A stretch of 64,000 nt of DNA from Streptomyces microflavus (GTDB lineage Bacteria; Actinomycetota; Actinomycetes; Streptomycetales; Streptomycetaceae), in NCBI RefSeq assembly GCF_014650075.1, contig NZ_BMUG01000004.1:62001-126000 (forward strand), given 5' to 3'. Made by a program: the position numbers and the translations under genes. Under the pieces are notes generated by a model, which saw only the letters and a list, made by a program, of their open reading frames with translations, was not told where the DNA came from and ran no database searches. Every line of letters starts with the position of its first letter. Position 1 is the stretch's first letter. Positions 7,798 to 16,807 of the stretch are shown piece by piece.

Positions 7798-10211
7798 TAC
7801 TGGCAGGCCTCGCAGGACTCAGGGTTTTCCAGGGAGCAGGCGATGGCGTCCGCGTCGGGAGCCGAAGCCTGCTGTACGGGAATGGGGGCGGCGGCCGACG
7901 CCTGGCCGGACGCGGCACGGGCGATCCGGGTCGCCGGGCGCGAACGCAGGTAGTACGTCGTCTTCAGCCCCTGCTTCCAGGCGTACGCGTACATCGAGGA
8001 GAGCTTGCCGATCGTCGGCGTCTCCAGGAACAGGTTGAGCGACTGGCTCTGGTCGAGGAACGGCGTACGGGCCGCCGCCATGTCGATCAGGCCGCGCTGC
8101 GGGATCTCCCACGCGGTGCGGTACAGCGCCCGCACGTCCTCGGGGATCCAGGCGAAGCCCTGCACCGAGCCGCTCGCCTCGCGCAGCGCCTCACGGGTGC
8201 GGGCGTCCCACACACCGAGCTTCTTGAGCTCGTTCACCAGGTAGGCGTTGACCTGGAGGAACTCACCGCTGAGCGTCTCGCGCTTGAACAGGTTGGAGAC
8301 CTGCGGCTCGATGCACTCGTACACACCGGCGATCGAGGCGATCGTGGCGGTCGGGGCGATGGCCAGCAGCAGTGAGTTGCGCATGCCGGTCTTCGCGACC
8401 CGGGCGCGCAGGGCGTCCCAGCGCTCCGGCCAGTTGAGCTCGGTGTCGTAGTGGTCGGGGTGCAGCACACCGCGCGCGGCACGCGTCTCCGACCAGGCGG
8501 GCAGCGGGCCCGAACGCTCGGCCAGGTCGCAGGACGCCTCGTACGCGGCCAGCATGATGCGCTCGGAGATCTTCGTGGAGAGCGCGCGGGCCTGCGGCGA
8601 GTCGAAGGGCAGGCGCAGCTGGAAGAAGACGTCCTGGAGGCCCATCGCGCCCAGGCCGACCGGCCGCCAGCGGGAGTTGGAGCGCCCGGCCTGCTCGGTC
8701 GGGTAGAAGTTGATGTCGACGACCCGGTCGAGGAAGGTGACCGCGGTGCGGACCGTGGAGTCCAGGCGGTCCCAGTCGATCGAGCCGTTCGCCACGAAGG
8801 CGCCCAGGTTGACCGAGCCCAGGTTGCAGACGGCGGTCTCGCCGTCGTTGGTGACCTCAAGGATCTCCGTGCACAGGTTCGAGGAGTGCACGACCCGGCC
8901 CGGCTCGGCGGTCTGGTTCGCGGTCCGGTTGGAGGCGTCCTTGAACGTCATCCAGCCCTGGCCGGTCTGCGCGAGGGTCCGCATCATCCGGCCGTACAGC
9001 TCACGCGCCGGCATCGTCTTGCGGGCCAGGCCCTTGGCCTCGGCCGCGCGGTAGGCCGCGTCGAACTCGTCGCCCCACAGGTCGACCAGCTCGGGGACCT
9101 CGGCGGGGGAGAACAGCGACCAGTCGGTGTCCGTGTCGACCCGGCGCATGAACTCGTCCGGGATCCAGTGCGCCAGGTTCAGGTTGTGCGTACGGCGCTG
9201 GTCCTCACCGGTGTTGTCGCGGAGCTCCAGGAACTCCTCGATGTCCGCGTGCCAGGTCTCCAGGTAGACCGCCGCGGCGCCCTTGCGGCGGCCACCCTGG
9301 TTCACCGCCGCCACGGAGGCGTCCAGCGTCTTGAGGAACGGCACGATGCCGTTGGAGTGCCCGTTGGTGCCCCGGATCAGCGAACCACGGGCGCGGATGC
9401 GGGAGTAGGAGAGGCCGATGCCGCCCGCGTGCTTCGAGAGGCGCGCCACCTGGTGGTAGCGGTCGTAGATCGAGTCCAGCTCGTCCTTGGGCGAGTCCAG
9501 CAGGTAGCAGGAGGACATCTGCGGGTGCCGGGTGCCGGAGTTGAAGAGCGTGGGGGAGGAGGGGAGGTAGTCCAGCTTGCTCATCAGCCCGTAGAGCGCG
9601 GCGACCTCGTCCAGCGCGCGCACCGACTCGTCCTCGGCCAGGCCCGCGGCCACGCGCAGCATGAAGTGCTGCGGGGTCTCGATGACCTGGCGGGTGATCG
9701 GGTGGCGCAGCAGGTAACGGCTGTGCAGCGTACGGAGACCGAAGTAGCCGAAGCGGTCGTCCGCGCCGTCCGCCAGGGCCTGGCCGACGAGCTTGTCCAG
9801 CGCGGCCGCGTGGAGCGCGACGAAGTCGGCGGTGCGGTCGGCGATCAGGCCCTCGCGGTGGCCGACGGCGACCGAGGCTGAGAAGGACGTCGCGCCCTGG
9901 CCTGCGGCCTCGTCGGCGATCGTGCGGGTCAGCAGCCGGGCGGCGAGTTTGGAGTACGCAGGGTCCTCGGAGATCAGCCCCGCCGCCGCCTCCGTGGCCA
10001 GCGAGCGCAGCTCGGCCTCGTCGGAGCGGGCGTTGCGCCCGCGCAGCGCGGAGGCGGCGACCCGTCCGGGGTCGGTGTCGGGCAGATCGACGGTGAGGTC
10101 GGTCAGGGTCCGCAGCAGGGCGGTCCCGGGTCCGTCGTTCGTGCCTGCTCCGGACGCGGTGGAGGCAGCGGATTCGGTGGCTGAAACCGGATCGGCGGGC
10201 GCGATGGTCAC
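7797..10211 (-). CDS. nrdA: Class Ia ribonucleotide reductase, large subunit
   Basis: About 804 residues. Typical catalytic-subunit motifs are present: NLCTEILEVTN, AVCNLGSVNLGAF with an active-site Cys, and YECIEPQVSNLF in the glycyl/thiyl region. The C-terminal redox pair is in CSLENPESCEACQ. I placed the start at GTG 10209-10211, preceded by GAGGGAAAG. The open frame extends further upstream to 10505, but that part is a cobalamin riboswitch, not protein. The gene forms an operon with nrdB. Cobalamin would repress it, so it would serve when the B12-dependent class II enzyme cannot work. Confidence 0.92.
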   Translation of the reverse strand: MTIAPADPVSATESAASTASGAGTNDGPGTALLRTLTDLTVDLPDTDPGRVAASALRGRNARSDEAELRSLATEAAAGLISEDPAYSKLAARLLTRTIADEAAGQGATSFSASVAVGHREGLIADRTADFVALHAAALDKLVGQALADGADDRFGYFGLRTLHSRYLLRHPITRQVIETPQHFMLRVAAGLAEDESVRALDEVAALYGLMSKLDYLPSSPTLFNSGTRHPQMSSCYLLDSPKDELDSIYDRYHQVARLSKHAGGIGLSYSRIRARGSLIRGTNGHSNGIVPFLKTLDASVAAVNQGGRRKGAAAVYLETWHADIEEFLELRDNTGEDQRRTHNLNLAHWIPDEFMRRVDTDTDWSLFSPAEVPELVDLWGDEFDAAYRAAEAKGLARKTMPARELYGRMMRTLAQTGQGWMTFKDASNRTANQTAEPGRVVHSSNLCTEILEVTNDGETAVCNLGSVNLGAFVANGSIDWDRLDSTVRTAVTFLDRVVDINFYPTEQAGRSNSRWRPVGLGAMGLQDVFFQLRLPFDSPQARALSTKISERIMLAAYEASCDLAERSGPLPAWSETRAARGVLHPDHYDTELNWPERWDALRARVAKTGMRNSLLLAIAPTATIASIAGVYECIEPQVSNLFKRETLSGEFLQVNAYLVNELKKLGVWDARTREALREASGSVQGFAWIPEDVRALYRTAWEIPQRGLIDMAAARTPFLDQSQSLNLFLETPTIGKLSSMYAYAWKQGLKTTYYLRSRPATRIARAASGQASAAAPIPVQQASAPDADAIACSLENPESCEACQ

Positions 10212-10329
10212 TGGGCTTTCCCTCGCTCGGCTGGGGGCCGGCGGCGAGCGGGGGAGCCGGGCAGCACGATGCCCCGCAGGGCAGCACTGCTCACGGCGTC
10301 CACCGGCCCATCCGCGAGGCCCGGACGTC

Positions 10330-10466
10330 TGGCGTCCGGTTCGGTCGAGCCGGACGCGCTGTCGACAGGTCGTCGGACTTCGGGTGTGCAAAAGCACACT
10401 GATCACACCGTTGCGGGACAGTTCCGGATTCGCACCGGATTCCCCTGCGGCGACAGCGAGGTCGAG
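10330..10466 (-). promoter_or_regulatory. Adenosylcobalamin riboswitch of nrdAB
   Basis: Read on the minus strand, the leader holds GGGGAATCCGGTGCGAATCC followed by ACTGTCCCGCAACGGTGTGA, which is the conserved cobalamin core. It also has AAGTCCGACGACCTGTC, which is the B12 box. Closing stem P1 is CGCTGTCG (10458-10451) with CGACAGCG (10364-10357). An expression-platform hairpin with arms GCGTCCGG (10357-10350) and CCGGACGC (10339-10332) overlaps the base of P1, so the two folds compete. This matches the known B12 control of Streptomyces class Ia nrd genes. Confidence 0.9.
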
Positions 10467-10607
10467 CATACATGTGGGGGGCGCTCGTTGAGGAAGCCCC
10501 CACATGTTGTGTCGGCGTGAACAGATGTCGGTATGGCGGTCTGGCTTCTTCGCCCGGCCTTTTCCGTATCGGCGGCGGATACGGGCCCTCGTGCGAGGGC
10601 GTGAAAA

Positions 10608-10644
10608 GGGGCCGCCGCGCCCCTGGGAGGGGTGCGACGGCCCC
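10608..10644 (-). terminator. Terminator downstream of cstA-ybdD
   Basis: A GC-rich hairpin with arms GGGGCCGCCGCGCCCC and GGGGTGCGACGGCCCC (14 of 16 paired, the rest G-T) lies 17 bp past the YbdD stop. It also lies upstream of the nrd leader on the same strand, so it separates the two units. Confidence 0.6.
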
Positions 10645-10660
10645 GTTCGGCCGGTGGTGG

Positions 10661-10864
10661 TCAGCAGCAGCGGAAGCCCTCGCGGGGATCCGCCTCGCGG
10701 GCGTCCGTGCGACTGCGCTCGAAGGCGCGGCGGGTCATGACCGGCGTGTCCGGATCGTGGGACCTGGCGTGCGCCACATAACGGTCGTACGCCGACTCAC
10801 CGGTCAGTTCCCGGACGTACCAGCGGATCCTTCCGGCCACCCGCCGTACGTCCGCGCCGGTCAT
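10661..10864 (-). CDS. YbdD/YjiX family protein (CstA partner)
   Basis: A 67-residue protein of the YbdD/YjiX (DUF466) family: GRIRWYVRELTGESAYDRYVAHARSHDP, then an MTRRAFERSR block and the usual Cys-Cys C-terminus (GFRCC). It overlaps the cstA stop as ATGA. The family is nearly always encoded next to CstA-type transporters, and in enteric bacteria is needed for pyruvate or peptide uptake by that transporter. The role here is inferred from that pairing. Confidence 0.85.
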   Translation of the reverse strand: MTGADVRRVAGRIRWYVRELTGESAYDRYVAHARSHDPDTPVMTRRAFERSRTDAREADPREGFRCC

Positions 10865-13086
10865 GTCCGGCTCCCCGTCCCCGCCGCCTCCTTGCGGATG
10901 CCGCCCTCGGGACCGACGCCGGCGGCGGCCAGTTCGGCCTTCTCCTCCTTGGTCGCGACGAGCGAGGCCGGGGCGACGAGCTTGGACTCGACGTACGGCG
11001 TCTCGTGGAGCTTGACGCTCTCCGGGTCGCGGATCGCGTTGAAGCAGACCCGGCCGGCGTCCACGAGCACCACGATGATGAGGACGGCGAAGAGCGCGCA
11101 CAGCACGCCGTCGACGGTGGAGTTGGTGACGACGGTCTGCATGTCGTCCATGGACTTGGCCGGGGGCAGCACCTCGCCCGCGTCGATGCCCGCCTGGTAC
11201 TTGTCGCGCTGGGCGAAGAAGCCGACCTTCACGTCCGGCGAGAAGATCTTCTGCCAGCTCGCGGTGAGGGTGACCGCCACGTCCCAGGCGAGCGGGACCG
11301 CGGTGACCCACGCCCACTTCAGGCGGCCGGACTTGACGAGCAGGGTGGTGCAGACCGCCAGCGCGACGGCGGCCAGCAGCTGGTTGGCGATGCCGAAGAG
11401 CGGGAAGAGCTGGTTGATGCCGCCCAGCGGGTCGTGCACACCGACCCAGAGGAAGTAGCCCCAGCCGCCCACCACGACGGCGCTGGCGAACCAGACCCCC
11501 GGCTTCCAGCTGACCTCGCGGAACGGCTTGTAGGCGTTGCCCAGCATGTCCTGGAGCATGAAGCGCCCGACCCGGGTGCCGGCGTCCACGGTGGTGAGGA
11601 TGAAGAGCGCCTCGAACATGATGGCGAAGTGGTACCAGAACGCCTTCATCGCGGTCCCGCCGATCACCGCGGAGAAGATCTCCGACATGCCGAGCGCGAA
11701 CGTGGGCGCGCCGCCGGTCCGGGAGAGCAGGCTCGCCTCCTCCACGTCCTTGGCGGCCTGGGCGAGGGCGTCCGGGGTGATGGTGAAGCCGAAGTTGGCG
11801 ACGGCCTGGGAGGCGGACTGGACGCTGTCGCCGATCACGCCGACGGGCGCGTTGATGGCGAAGTACAGGCCCGGGTCGATGATGCAGGCGGCGATCATCG
11901 CCATGATCGCCACGAACGACTCGACCAGCATGGCGCCGTAGCCGATCATCCGGATCTGCGTCTCCTTCTGGACCATCTTCGGCGTGGTGCCGGAGGAGAC
12001 CAGGGAGTGGAAGCCGGAGAGCGCGCCGCAGGCGATGGTGATGAAGACGAACGGGAACATCGAACCGGCGAAGACCGGGCCCGAGCCGCTGGTGGCGAAG
12101 TCGGTGACCGCGGGCATCTTCAGGGTCGGCAGCGCGACGACCACGCCGAGGGCCAGCAGCCCGATGGTGCCGACCTTCATGAAGGTGGAGAGGTAGTCGC
12201 GCGGGGCCAGCAGCAGCCACACGGGCAGTACGGAGGCGAGGAACCCGTACACGATCATCCAGATGACCAGCGTGCCCGGCTCCAGGGTGAAGAAGCCCGC
12301 CCAGGAGGACTCGGCGACCCAGCCGCCGGAGACGATCGCGAGCAGCAGCAGCGCGACGCCGATGAAGGAGACCTCGCTGACCTTGCCGGGCCGCAGGGTG
12401 CGCAGATAGACGCCCATGAAGAGGGCGATCGGGATCGTCATGCCGATGGAGAAGACGCCCCACGGCGAGTGGGCGAGCGCGTTCACGATGACGAGCGCGA
12501 GGACCGCGAGCAGGATGATCATGATGACGAAGACCGCGATCAGGGCGGCGATCCCGCCGACCGGGCCTATCTCGTCGCGCGCCATCTGCCCGAGCGAACG
12601 GCCGTTGCGGCGGGTGGAGAAGAACAGCGTCACCATGTCCTGGACGGCACCGGCGAAGATGACGCCGACGACGAGCCATATCGTGCCGGGCAGATAGCCC
12701 ATCTGCGCCGCGAGCACGGGGCCGACCAGCGGGCCCGCCCCGGCGATGGCGGCGAAGTGGTGGCCGAACAGGACCCGGCGGTCGGTGGGGTGGAAGTCGA
12801 CACCGTTGTCCAGCAGCTCGGCGGGGGTCGCACGGTTCTTGTCGACCTTCAGCACCCGGTTGGCGATGAACCGGGAGTAGAAGCGGTACGCGATGGCGTA
12901 CGAGCCCAGCGCCGCGGCCAGCATCCAGGCGGCGGAGACCTCTTCACCGCGCGAGAGCGCGAGGGTGGCCCAGCCGATGGCGCCGGCCAGGGCGACCAGG
13001 CTCCAGACGGCTATGGACTTGGGGGACAGGGTCCGCCGTCCCGGTGCTCGTGGAACCGGTGGTGCTGGTGTGGGCGTTTCCGGCAT
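10861..13086 (-). CDS. cstA: Carbon starvation protein CstA family transporter
   Basis: A 741-residue polytopic membrane protein with about 16-18 hydrophobic segments. It carries the hallmark CstA blocks GHHFAAIAGAGPLVGPVLAAQ, LFFSTRRNGRSLGQ, FHSLVSSGTTPK and NQLLAAVAL. I chose ATG 13084-13086 with GAGGGGA upstream; the open frame extends to 13311 but lacks a good start and codon bias there. Family members import pyruvate and/or peptides under carbon limitation. It is the first gene of a two-gene operon with the YbdD partner. Confidence 0.9.
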   Translation of the reverse strand: MPETPTPAPPVPRAPGRRTLSPKSIAVWSLVALAGAIGWATLALSRGEEVSAAWMLAAALGSYAIAYRFYSRFIANRVLKVDKNRATPAELLDNGVDFHPTDRRVLFGHHFAAIAGAGPLVGPVLAAQMGYLPGTIWLVVGVIFAGAVQDMVTLFFSTRRNGRSLGQMARDEIGPVGGIAALIAVFVIMIILLAVLALVIVNALAHSPWGVFSIGMTIPIALFMGVYLRTLRPGKVSEVSFIGVALLLLAIVSGGWVAESSWAGFFTLEPGTLVIWMIVYGFLASVLPVWLLLAPRDYLSTFMKVGTIGLLALGVVVALPTLKMPAVTDFATSGSGPVFAGSMFPFVFITIACGALSGFHSLVSSGTTPKMVQKETQIRMIGYGAMLVESFVAIMAMIAACIIDPGLYFAINAPVGVIGDSVQSASQAVANFGFTITPDALAQAAKDVEEASLLSRTGGAPTFALGMSEIFSAVIGGTAMKAFWYHFAIMFEALFILTTVDAGTRVGRFMLQDMLGNAYKPFREVSWKPGVWFASAVVVGGWGYFLWVGVHDPLGGINQLFPLFGIANQLLAAVALAVCTTLLVKSGRLKWAWVTAVPLAWDVAVTLTASWQKIFSPDVKVGFFAQRDKYQAGIDAGEVLPPAKSMDDMQTVVTNSTVDGVLCALFAVLIIVVLVDAGRVCFNAIRDPESVKLHETPYVESKLVAPASLVATKEEKAELAAAGVGPEGGIRKEAAGTGSRT

Positions 13087-13274
13087 ATCGATCCGTCCCC
13101 TCGCGTGATCACTGTCGTAACGTGCGCGAAATCTAGGTGGTACGGCCGCTCTCCGGAACCCCTGTCCGCATACCGGTCGCGTATCGCCGATGTCTCCACC
13201 GAAGTTCCGCAGTAAGGACACGGACGGCGGACGGGATCGGTTCACGCGATCCGGCTCCACCGGGGATGACCGAA

Positions 13275-13319
13275 AACAGGCGGTGGCCCGGGGAGGGAAT
13301 CCCCGGGCCACCGCCTGTT
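13275..13319 (-). terminator. Terminator after dasR
   Basis: A long inverted repeat with arms AACAGGCGGTGGCCCGGGG and its complement around a six-base loop, 17 bp beyond the dasR stop. The stem is about 19 bp. It stands alone between dasR and the cstA promoter region. Confidence 0.75.
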
Positions 13320-13335
13320 CGCATGGTGCTGTCTC

Positions 13336-14100
13336 TCAGTCGGTCGGCCGCTTCAGGCGGGCCACGAACTTGTACCGGTCGCCCCGGTACACCGATCGCA
13401 CCCACTCCACGGGTTCGCCCTGGCCGTCGATCGAATGACGGGAGAGCATCAGCATCGGCAGCCCCACGTCCGTCCCCAGCAGACCCGCCTCGCGCGGGGT
13501 GGCGAGCGAGGTCTCGATGGTCTCCTCCGCCTCGGCCAGGCGGACGTCGTACACCTCGGCGAGCGCGGTGTAGAGCGAGGTGTACTTCACCAGCGAACGG
13601 CGCAGCGCGGGGAAGCGTTTGGCCGAAAGGTGGGTGGTCTCGATCGCCATCGGCTCCCCGCTGGCGAGCCGCAGCCGCTCGATGCGCAGCACGCGGCCGC
13701 CCGTCGAGATGTCCAGCAGACCGGCGAGCGTGTCGTCCGCCGTGACATAGCCGATGTCGAGCAGCTGGGACGTCGGCTCCAGGCCCTGGGCGCGCATGTC
13801 CTCGGTGTACGAGGTCAGCTGGAGCGCCTGGGAGACCTTGGGCTTGGCGACAAAGGTCCCCTTGCCCTGGATGCGTTCGAGCCGGCCCTCGACGACCAGC
13901 TCCTGCAGGGCCTGGCGCACGGTGGTGCGCGAGGTGTCGAACTCGGCCGCCAGGGTGCGTTCGGGCGGCACCGGGGTACCGGGCGGCAAGGTATCGGTCA
14001 TGTCGAGGAGATGCCGCTTGAGCCGGTAGTACTTCGGTACGCGCGCGGTGCGCGTACCGTTGCCGGCCTCGCTCCCCGAACTGCCCCCGTCGGCACCCAT
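13336..14100 (-). CDS. dasR: GntR/HutC regulator DasR
   Basis: A 254-residue GntR regulator, the same length as I recall for S. coelicolor DasR and nearly identical in the motifs I remember. The winged helix spans about residues 18-85 ([45 protein letters not shown]). A UTRA sensor domain follows, ending [12 protein letters not shown]. DasR represses N-acetylglucosamine and chitin genes and releases DNA when bound by glucosamine-6-phosphate or related metabolites. The ATG at 14098-14100 gives the normal length; longer starts are unlikely. It is divergent from dasABC, and its operators lie in the shared 280-bp gap. Confidence 0.95.
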   Translation of the reverse strand: MGADGGSSGSEAGNGTRTARVPKYYRLKRHLLDMTDTLPPGTPVPPERTLAAEFDTSRTTVRQALQELVVEGRLERIQGKGTFVAKPKVSQALQLTSYTEDMRAQGLEPTSQLLDIGYVTADDTLAGLLDISTGGRVLRIERLRLASGEPMAIETTHLSAKRFPALRRSLVKYTSLYTALAEVYDVRLAEAEETIETSLATPREAGLLGTDVGLPMLMLSRHSIDGQGEPVEWVRSVYRGDRYKFVARLKRPTD

Positions 14101-14257
14101 GGCCCGCCTTCCCGACGCTTGTGTTGCTGCCGTCACCGGCTCCTCCGTCTGTCGCGGCTCACATGGTGGCACGGTCCGGTCACGGGTCGTCGCCCTCCCT
14201 TAGGTGTCGGTCCTATAACGGACGCGAGTGCACTTCTTATACACCCTTGACACCCCT

Positions 14258-14273
14258 AAAGGTCTAGGCCAAG
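14258..14273. promoter_or_regulatory. Secondary DasR operator in the dasA promoter
   Basis: AAAGGTCTAGGCCAAG matches 11 of 16 positions of the dre consensus, with the GGTCTAG half intact. It lies nine bases from the stronger site at 14282 and upstream of it, so two DasR dimers could bind side by side. Confidence 0.55.
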
Positions 14274-14281
14274 CTCCCGGT

Positions 14282-14297
14282 ACTGGTCTAAACCATT
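14282..14297. promoter_or_regulatory. DasR operator (dre) of dasABC
   Basis: ACTGGTCTAAACCATT agrees with the dre consensus at 14 of 16 positions. It lies about 83 bp upstream of the dasA start, in the position known for the dasA dre in other Streptomyces. Confidence 0.88.
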
Positions 14298-14379
14298 AAA
14301 GACCAGGTCCAGCCCCAGCAGAACTCGTCGAATGTCTTCGCGGTGGGTGGGGTTGCAGCATCCCTGAGGAGGGTTTGAC

Positions 14380-15681
14380 GTGAAGCGCAAGCTCATCGCG
14401 GCTATTGGTGTCGCGGGCATGTTGGTTTCGGTCGCGGCATGTGGTTCCGGTGACGGAGACTCTTCGTCGCAGAAGCCGGCCGACCGCAAGGAGAACCTGA
14501 CCGTCTGGCTCATGGGCGAGGCCCAGTCCACCTGGCCCGAGCTGGTCAAGGACGTCAACGCCGAGTTCAACAAGAAGTACCCGGGCGTCAAGGTCAGCGT
14601 TCAGTACCAGCAGTGGGCTGACAAGGTCAAGAAGCTCGACACCTCCCTCGGTGGCGACAAATTCCCGGATGTCGTCGAACTCGGTAACACCGAGACCATG
14701 CAGTACATCCTCAATGGTGCGCTCGGGGAAATCGACCCCAAGAAGTACGAGAACTCGGACACCTGGATCAAGGGTCTGAAGGACACCTGCACCTTCGAGG
14801 GCAAGACGTACTGCGTTCCTTACTACGCCAGTGCCCGTCTGGCCGTCTACAACAAGGACATGCTGAAGGCCGGCACCGGCAGCGACGTCCTCCCGCAGAC
14901 CGAGGCCGAGTTCCTCGCCGCGATGGACAAGGTCGACGCCGAGCTGGGCAAGAAGGACAAGCGCGCCTCCTCGCTCTACTTCCCGGGCCGCTACTGGTAC
15001 GCCGCGATGTCCTACGTCGCTGCCTACGGCGGCAAGATAGCCACGTACGACGAGGGCGCCAAGGAGTGGAAGGGCTCGCTGTCCTCCCCGGAGTCGCAGA
15101 AGGGCCTTGAGCACTACGTCAACCTGGTCAAGAAGTACAACAAGGCCGACCAGACGAAGGACGAGCAGGACCACGCCAACGTCATGGCCAACGAGAAGGC
15201 CGCCGTGATCTACGGCCAGGCCTGGGAGGCCGGCAGCGTCACCACGGGCGAGAACGGCAACCCGAAGCTCGAGGGCAAGATCGCCACGGCCGGTATCCCC
15301 GGCCCCGAGGGCAAGGCCCTCCCGTCCTTCATCGGCGGCTCGGACCTCGCGACGATCTCCAAGTCCAAGGTCCAGGACCTCGGCCAGGAGTGGATCGCCC
15401 TCTTCACCAACGCCAAGGGCGGCGACGTCCTCGCGTCGAAGAACGTGCTTCCGAACAACGAGAAGCAGCTCGAGCCGCTGAAGACGAAGCCGGAGACGGC
15501 AGCCATCGCCAACGCGGTGCCGGACGCCTGGTTCACGCCGATCGCGCCGGGCTGGGCCTCCATCGAGAAGGAGGAGATCCTGGAGAACCTGCTCCTGGAG
15601 ATCCTCAAGGGCTCCTCCGTCGCCGACGCCTCCAAGAAGGCCGACGACAAGATCAACGCCCTGATCAACAAGAAGGCCTGA
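14380..15681 (+). CDS. dasA: Chitobiose-type sugar-binding lipoprotein DasA
   Basis: A 433-residue extracellular solute-binding lipoprotein. The signal peptide ends in the lipobox VAAC with Cys21 as the lipid anchor. The mature part is a family 1 solute-binding protein (GKTYCVPYYASARLAVYNKD, WEAGSVTTG). The GTG start follows GAGGAGGG. DasA captures N,N'-diacetylchitobiose for the DasBC permease. The ATPase is not in this operon; Streptomyces usually share MsiK encoded elsewhere. DasR controls it through the two dre sites upstream. Confidence 0.95.
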   Translation: MKRKLIAAIGVAGMLVSVAACGSGDGDSSSQKPADRKENLTVWLMGEAQSTWPELVKDVNAEFNKKYPGVKVSVQYQQWADKVKKLDTSLGGDKFPDVVELGNTETMQYILNGALGEIDPKKYENSDTWIKGLKDTCTFEGKTYCVPYYASARLAVYNKDMLKAGTGSDVLPQTEAEFLAAMDKVDAELGKKDKRASSLYFPGRYWYAAMSYVAAYGGKIATYDEGAKEWKGSLSSPESQKGLEHYVNLVKKYNKADQTKDEQDHANVMANEKAAVIYGQAWEAGSVTTGENGNPKLEGKIATAGIPGPEGKALPSFIGGSDLATISKSKVQDLGQEWIALFTNAKGGDVLASKNVLPNNEKQLEPLKTKPETAAIANAVPDAWFTPIAPGWASIEKEEILENLLLEILKGSSVADASKKADDKINALINKKA

Positions 15682-15796
15682 CCTTCCGGTCGCCAGGCGG
15701 GGCCCGGCAGAGATGCCGGGCCCCCGCCCCCTTTTCAGCAAGTGAACGCCGTGAATTCCGGGGCCCGCCTCGGACCCGCGATGGAAGGTCAGCCAC

Positions 15797-16807
15797 GTGT
15801 CTGCCGCTGATACCAAGGCCGTCGGGCCGCCGGTCCCCGTACCACCCGACCCGCAGCCGACCGGGAAGCCGTCGTCCGCCGACGGCGATGCGCCCCGGGT
15901 ACAGAAGAGGAAGCGGAAGAAGGGTGAGCTCCTCCCCTACTTCCTGATCCTCCCGGCGATCGTGGCGATCGCCGCCGTCTACCTCTACCCGCTCGGCAAG
16001 ACGGTCATCATGTCCTTCCAGGACATGGGCCGGCGCGAACTGTGGTCCGGAGAGCCCGCCCCCTGGGTGGGCTTCCAACAGTTCACCAACATCCTCGGCG
16101 ACCCCGAGTTCTGGTGGGTCACCTTCCGCACGATCGTCTTCATGGCCATCTGTGTGACGCTGACGATGGGCATCGGGCTGCTGGTCGCCCTGCTCATGCG
16201 CAAGCTCTCCACCTGGGTCCGGCTCGTCCTGACGGTCGCCCTCATCGCCGCCTGGTCGATGCCGCTGATGGTCGCCGCCTCGATCTTCCGGTTCATGGCC
16301 GACTCGGACTACGGCTTGATCAACACGTTGATCGCCAAGGTCGTCGGCGAGGACTGGCTCGGCCACAACTGGTACCTCAACCCGATCCAGGGCTTCGGCA
16401 TCATCACCCTGCTGGTCGTCTGGGGCGCCATCCCGTTCGTCGTCGTCACCCTGTACGCCGCCCTCACCCAGGTCCCCCAGGAACTGGAGGAGGCCGCCGC
16501 GCTCGACGGCGCCAGCGCCTACGGCATCTACAAGTTCGTCACCTGGCCGGTCATCAAGCCGGTCTTCACCATGGTCGCCACCCTCTCGGTGATCTGGGAC
16601 TTCAACGTCTTCGGCCAGATCTGGCTGCTGCGCGGCAACAAGCCCGAGCCGGAGTACGAGACCCTCGGCCTCTACTCCTACTCCAAGGCGTTCGAGTCCA
16701 CCTCCTTCAGCCAGGGCTCCGCGATCGCCCTTATCACGGTGCTGCTGCTGTCCGGCGTGGCCGTGTACTACCTGCGCCAGCTCATGAAGACGGGAGAGGT
16801 CGAATGA
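15797..16807 (+). CDS. dasB: Chitobiose ABC permease DasB
   Basis: A 336-residue MalF-type permease with six membrane segments after a Pro-rich, basic N-terminal tail of about 45 residues. The cytoplasmic EAA loop, which contacts the ATPase, reads EEAAALDGASAYGIYKF. The GTG at 15797 is preceded by GGAAGG. It follows dasA by 115 bp, and its stop overlaps the dasC start as ATGA. It is one half of the sugar channel in the cytoplasmic membrane. Confidence 0.93.
   Translation: MSAADTKAVGPPVPVPPDPQPTGKPSSADGDAPRVQKRKRKKGELLPYFLILPAIVAIAAVYLYPLGKTVIMSFQDMGRRELWSGEPAPWVGFQQFTNILGDPEFWWVTFRTIVFMAICVTLTMGIGLLVALLMRKLSTWVRLVLTVALIAAWSMPLMVAASIFRFMADSDYGLINTLIAKVVGEDWLGHNWYLNPIQGFGIITLLVVWGAIPFVVVTLYAALTQVPQELEEAAALDGASAYGIYKFVTWPVIKPVFTMVATLSVIWDFNVFGQIWLLRGNKPEPEYETLGLYSYSKAFESTSFSQGSAIALITVLLLSGVAVYYLRQLMKTGEVE

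Noticed and set aside
10212..10505. In-frame extension of nrdA upstream of 10211
   Set aside because: The sequence folds as a cobalamin riboswitch with a B12 box, and GTG 10211 has a good ribosome binding site.
11005..13215. Long plus-strand open frame opposite cstA
   Set aside because: Asp/Glu/Gly/Arg-rich shadow composition caused by high third-position GC; the minus strand has a clear CstA protein.
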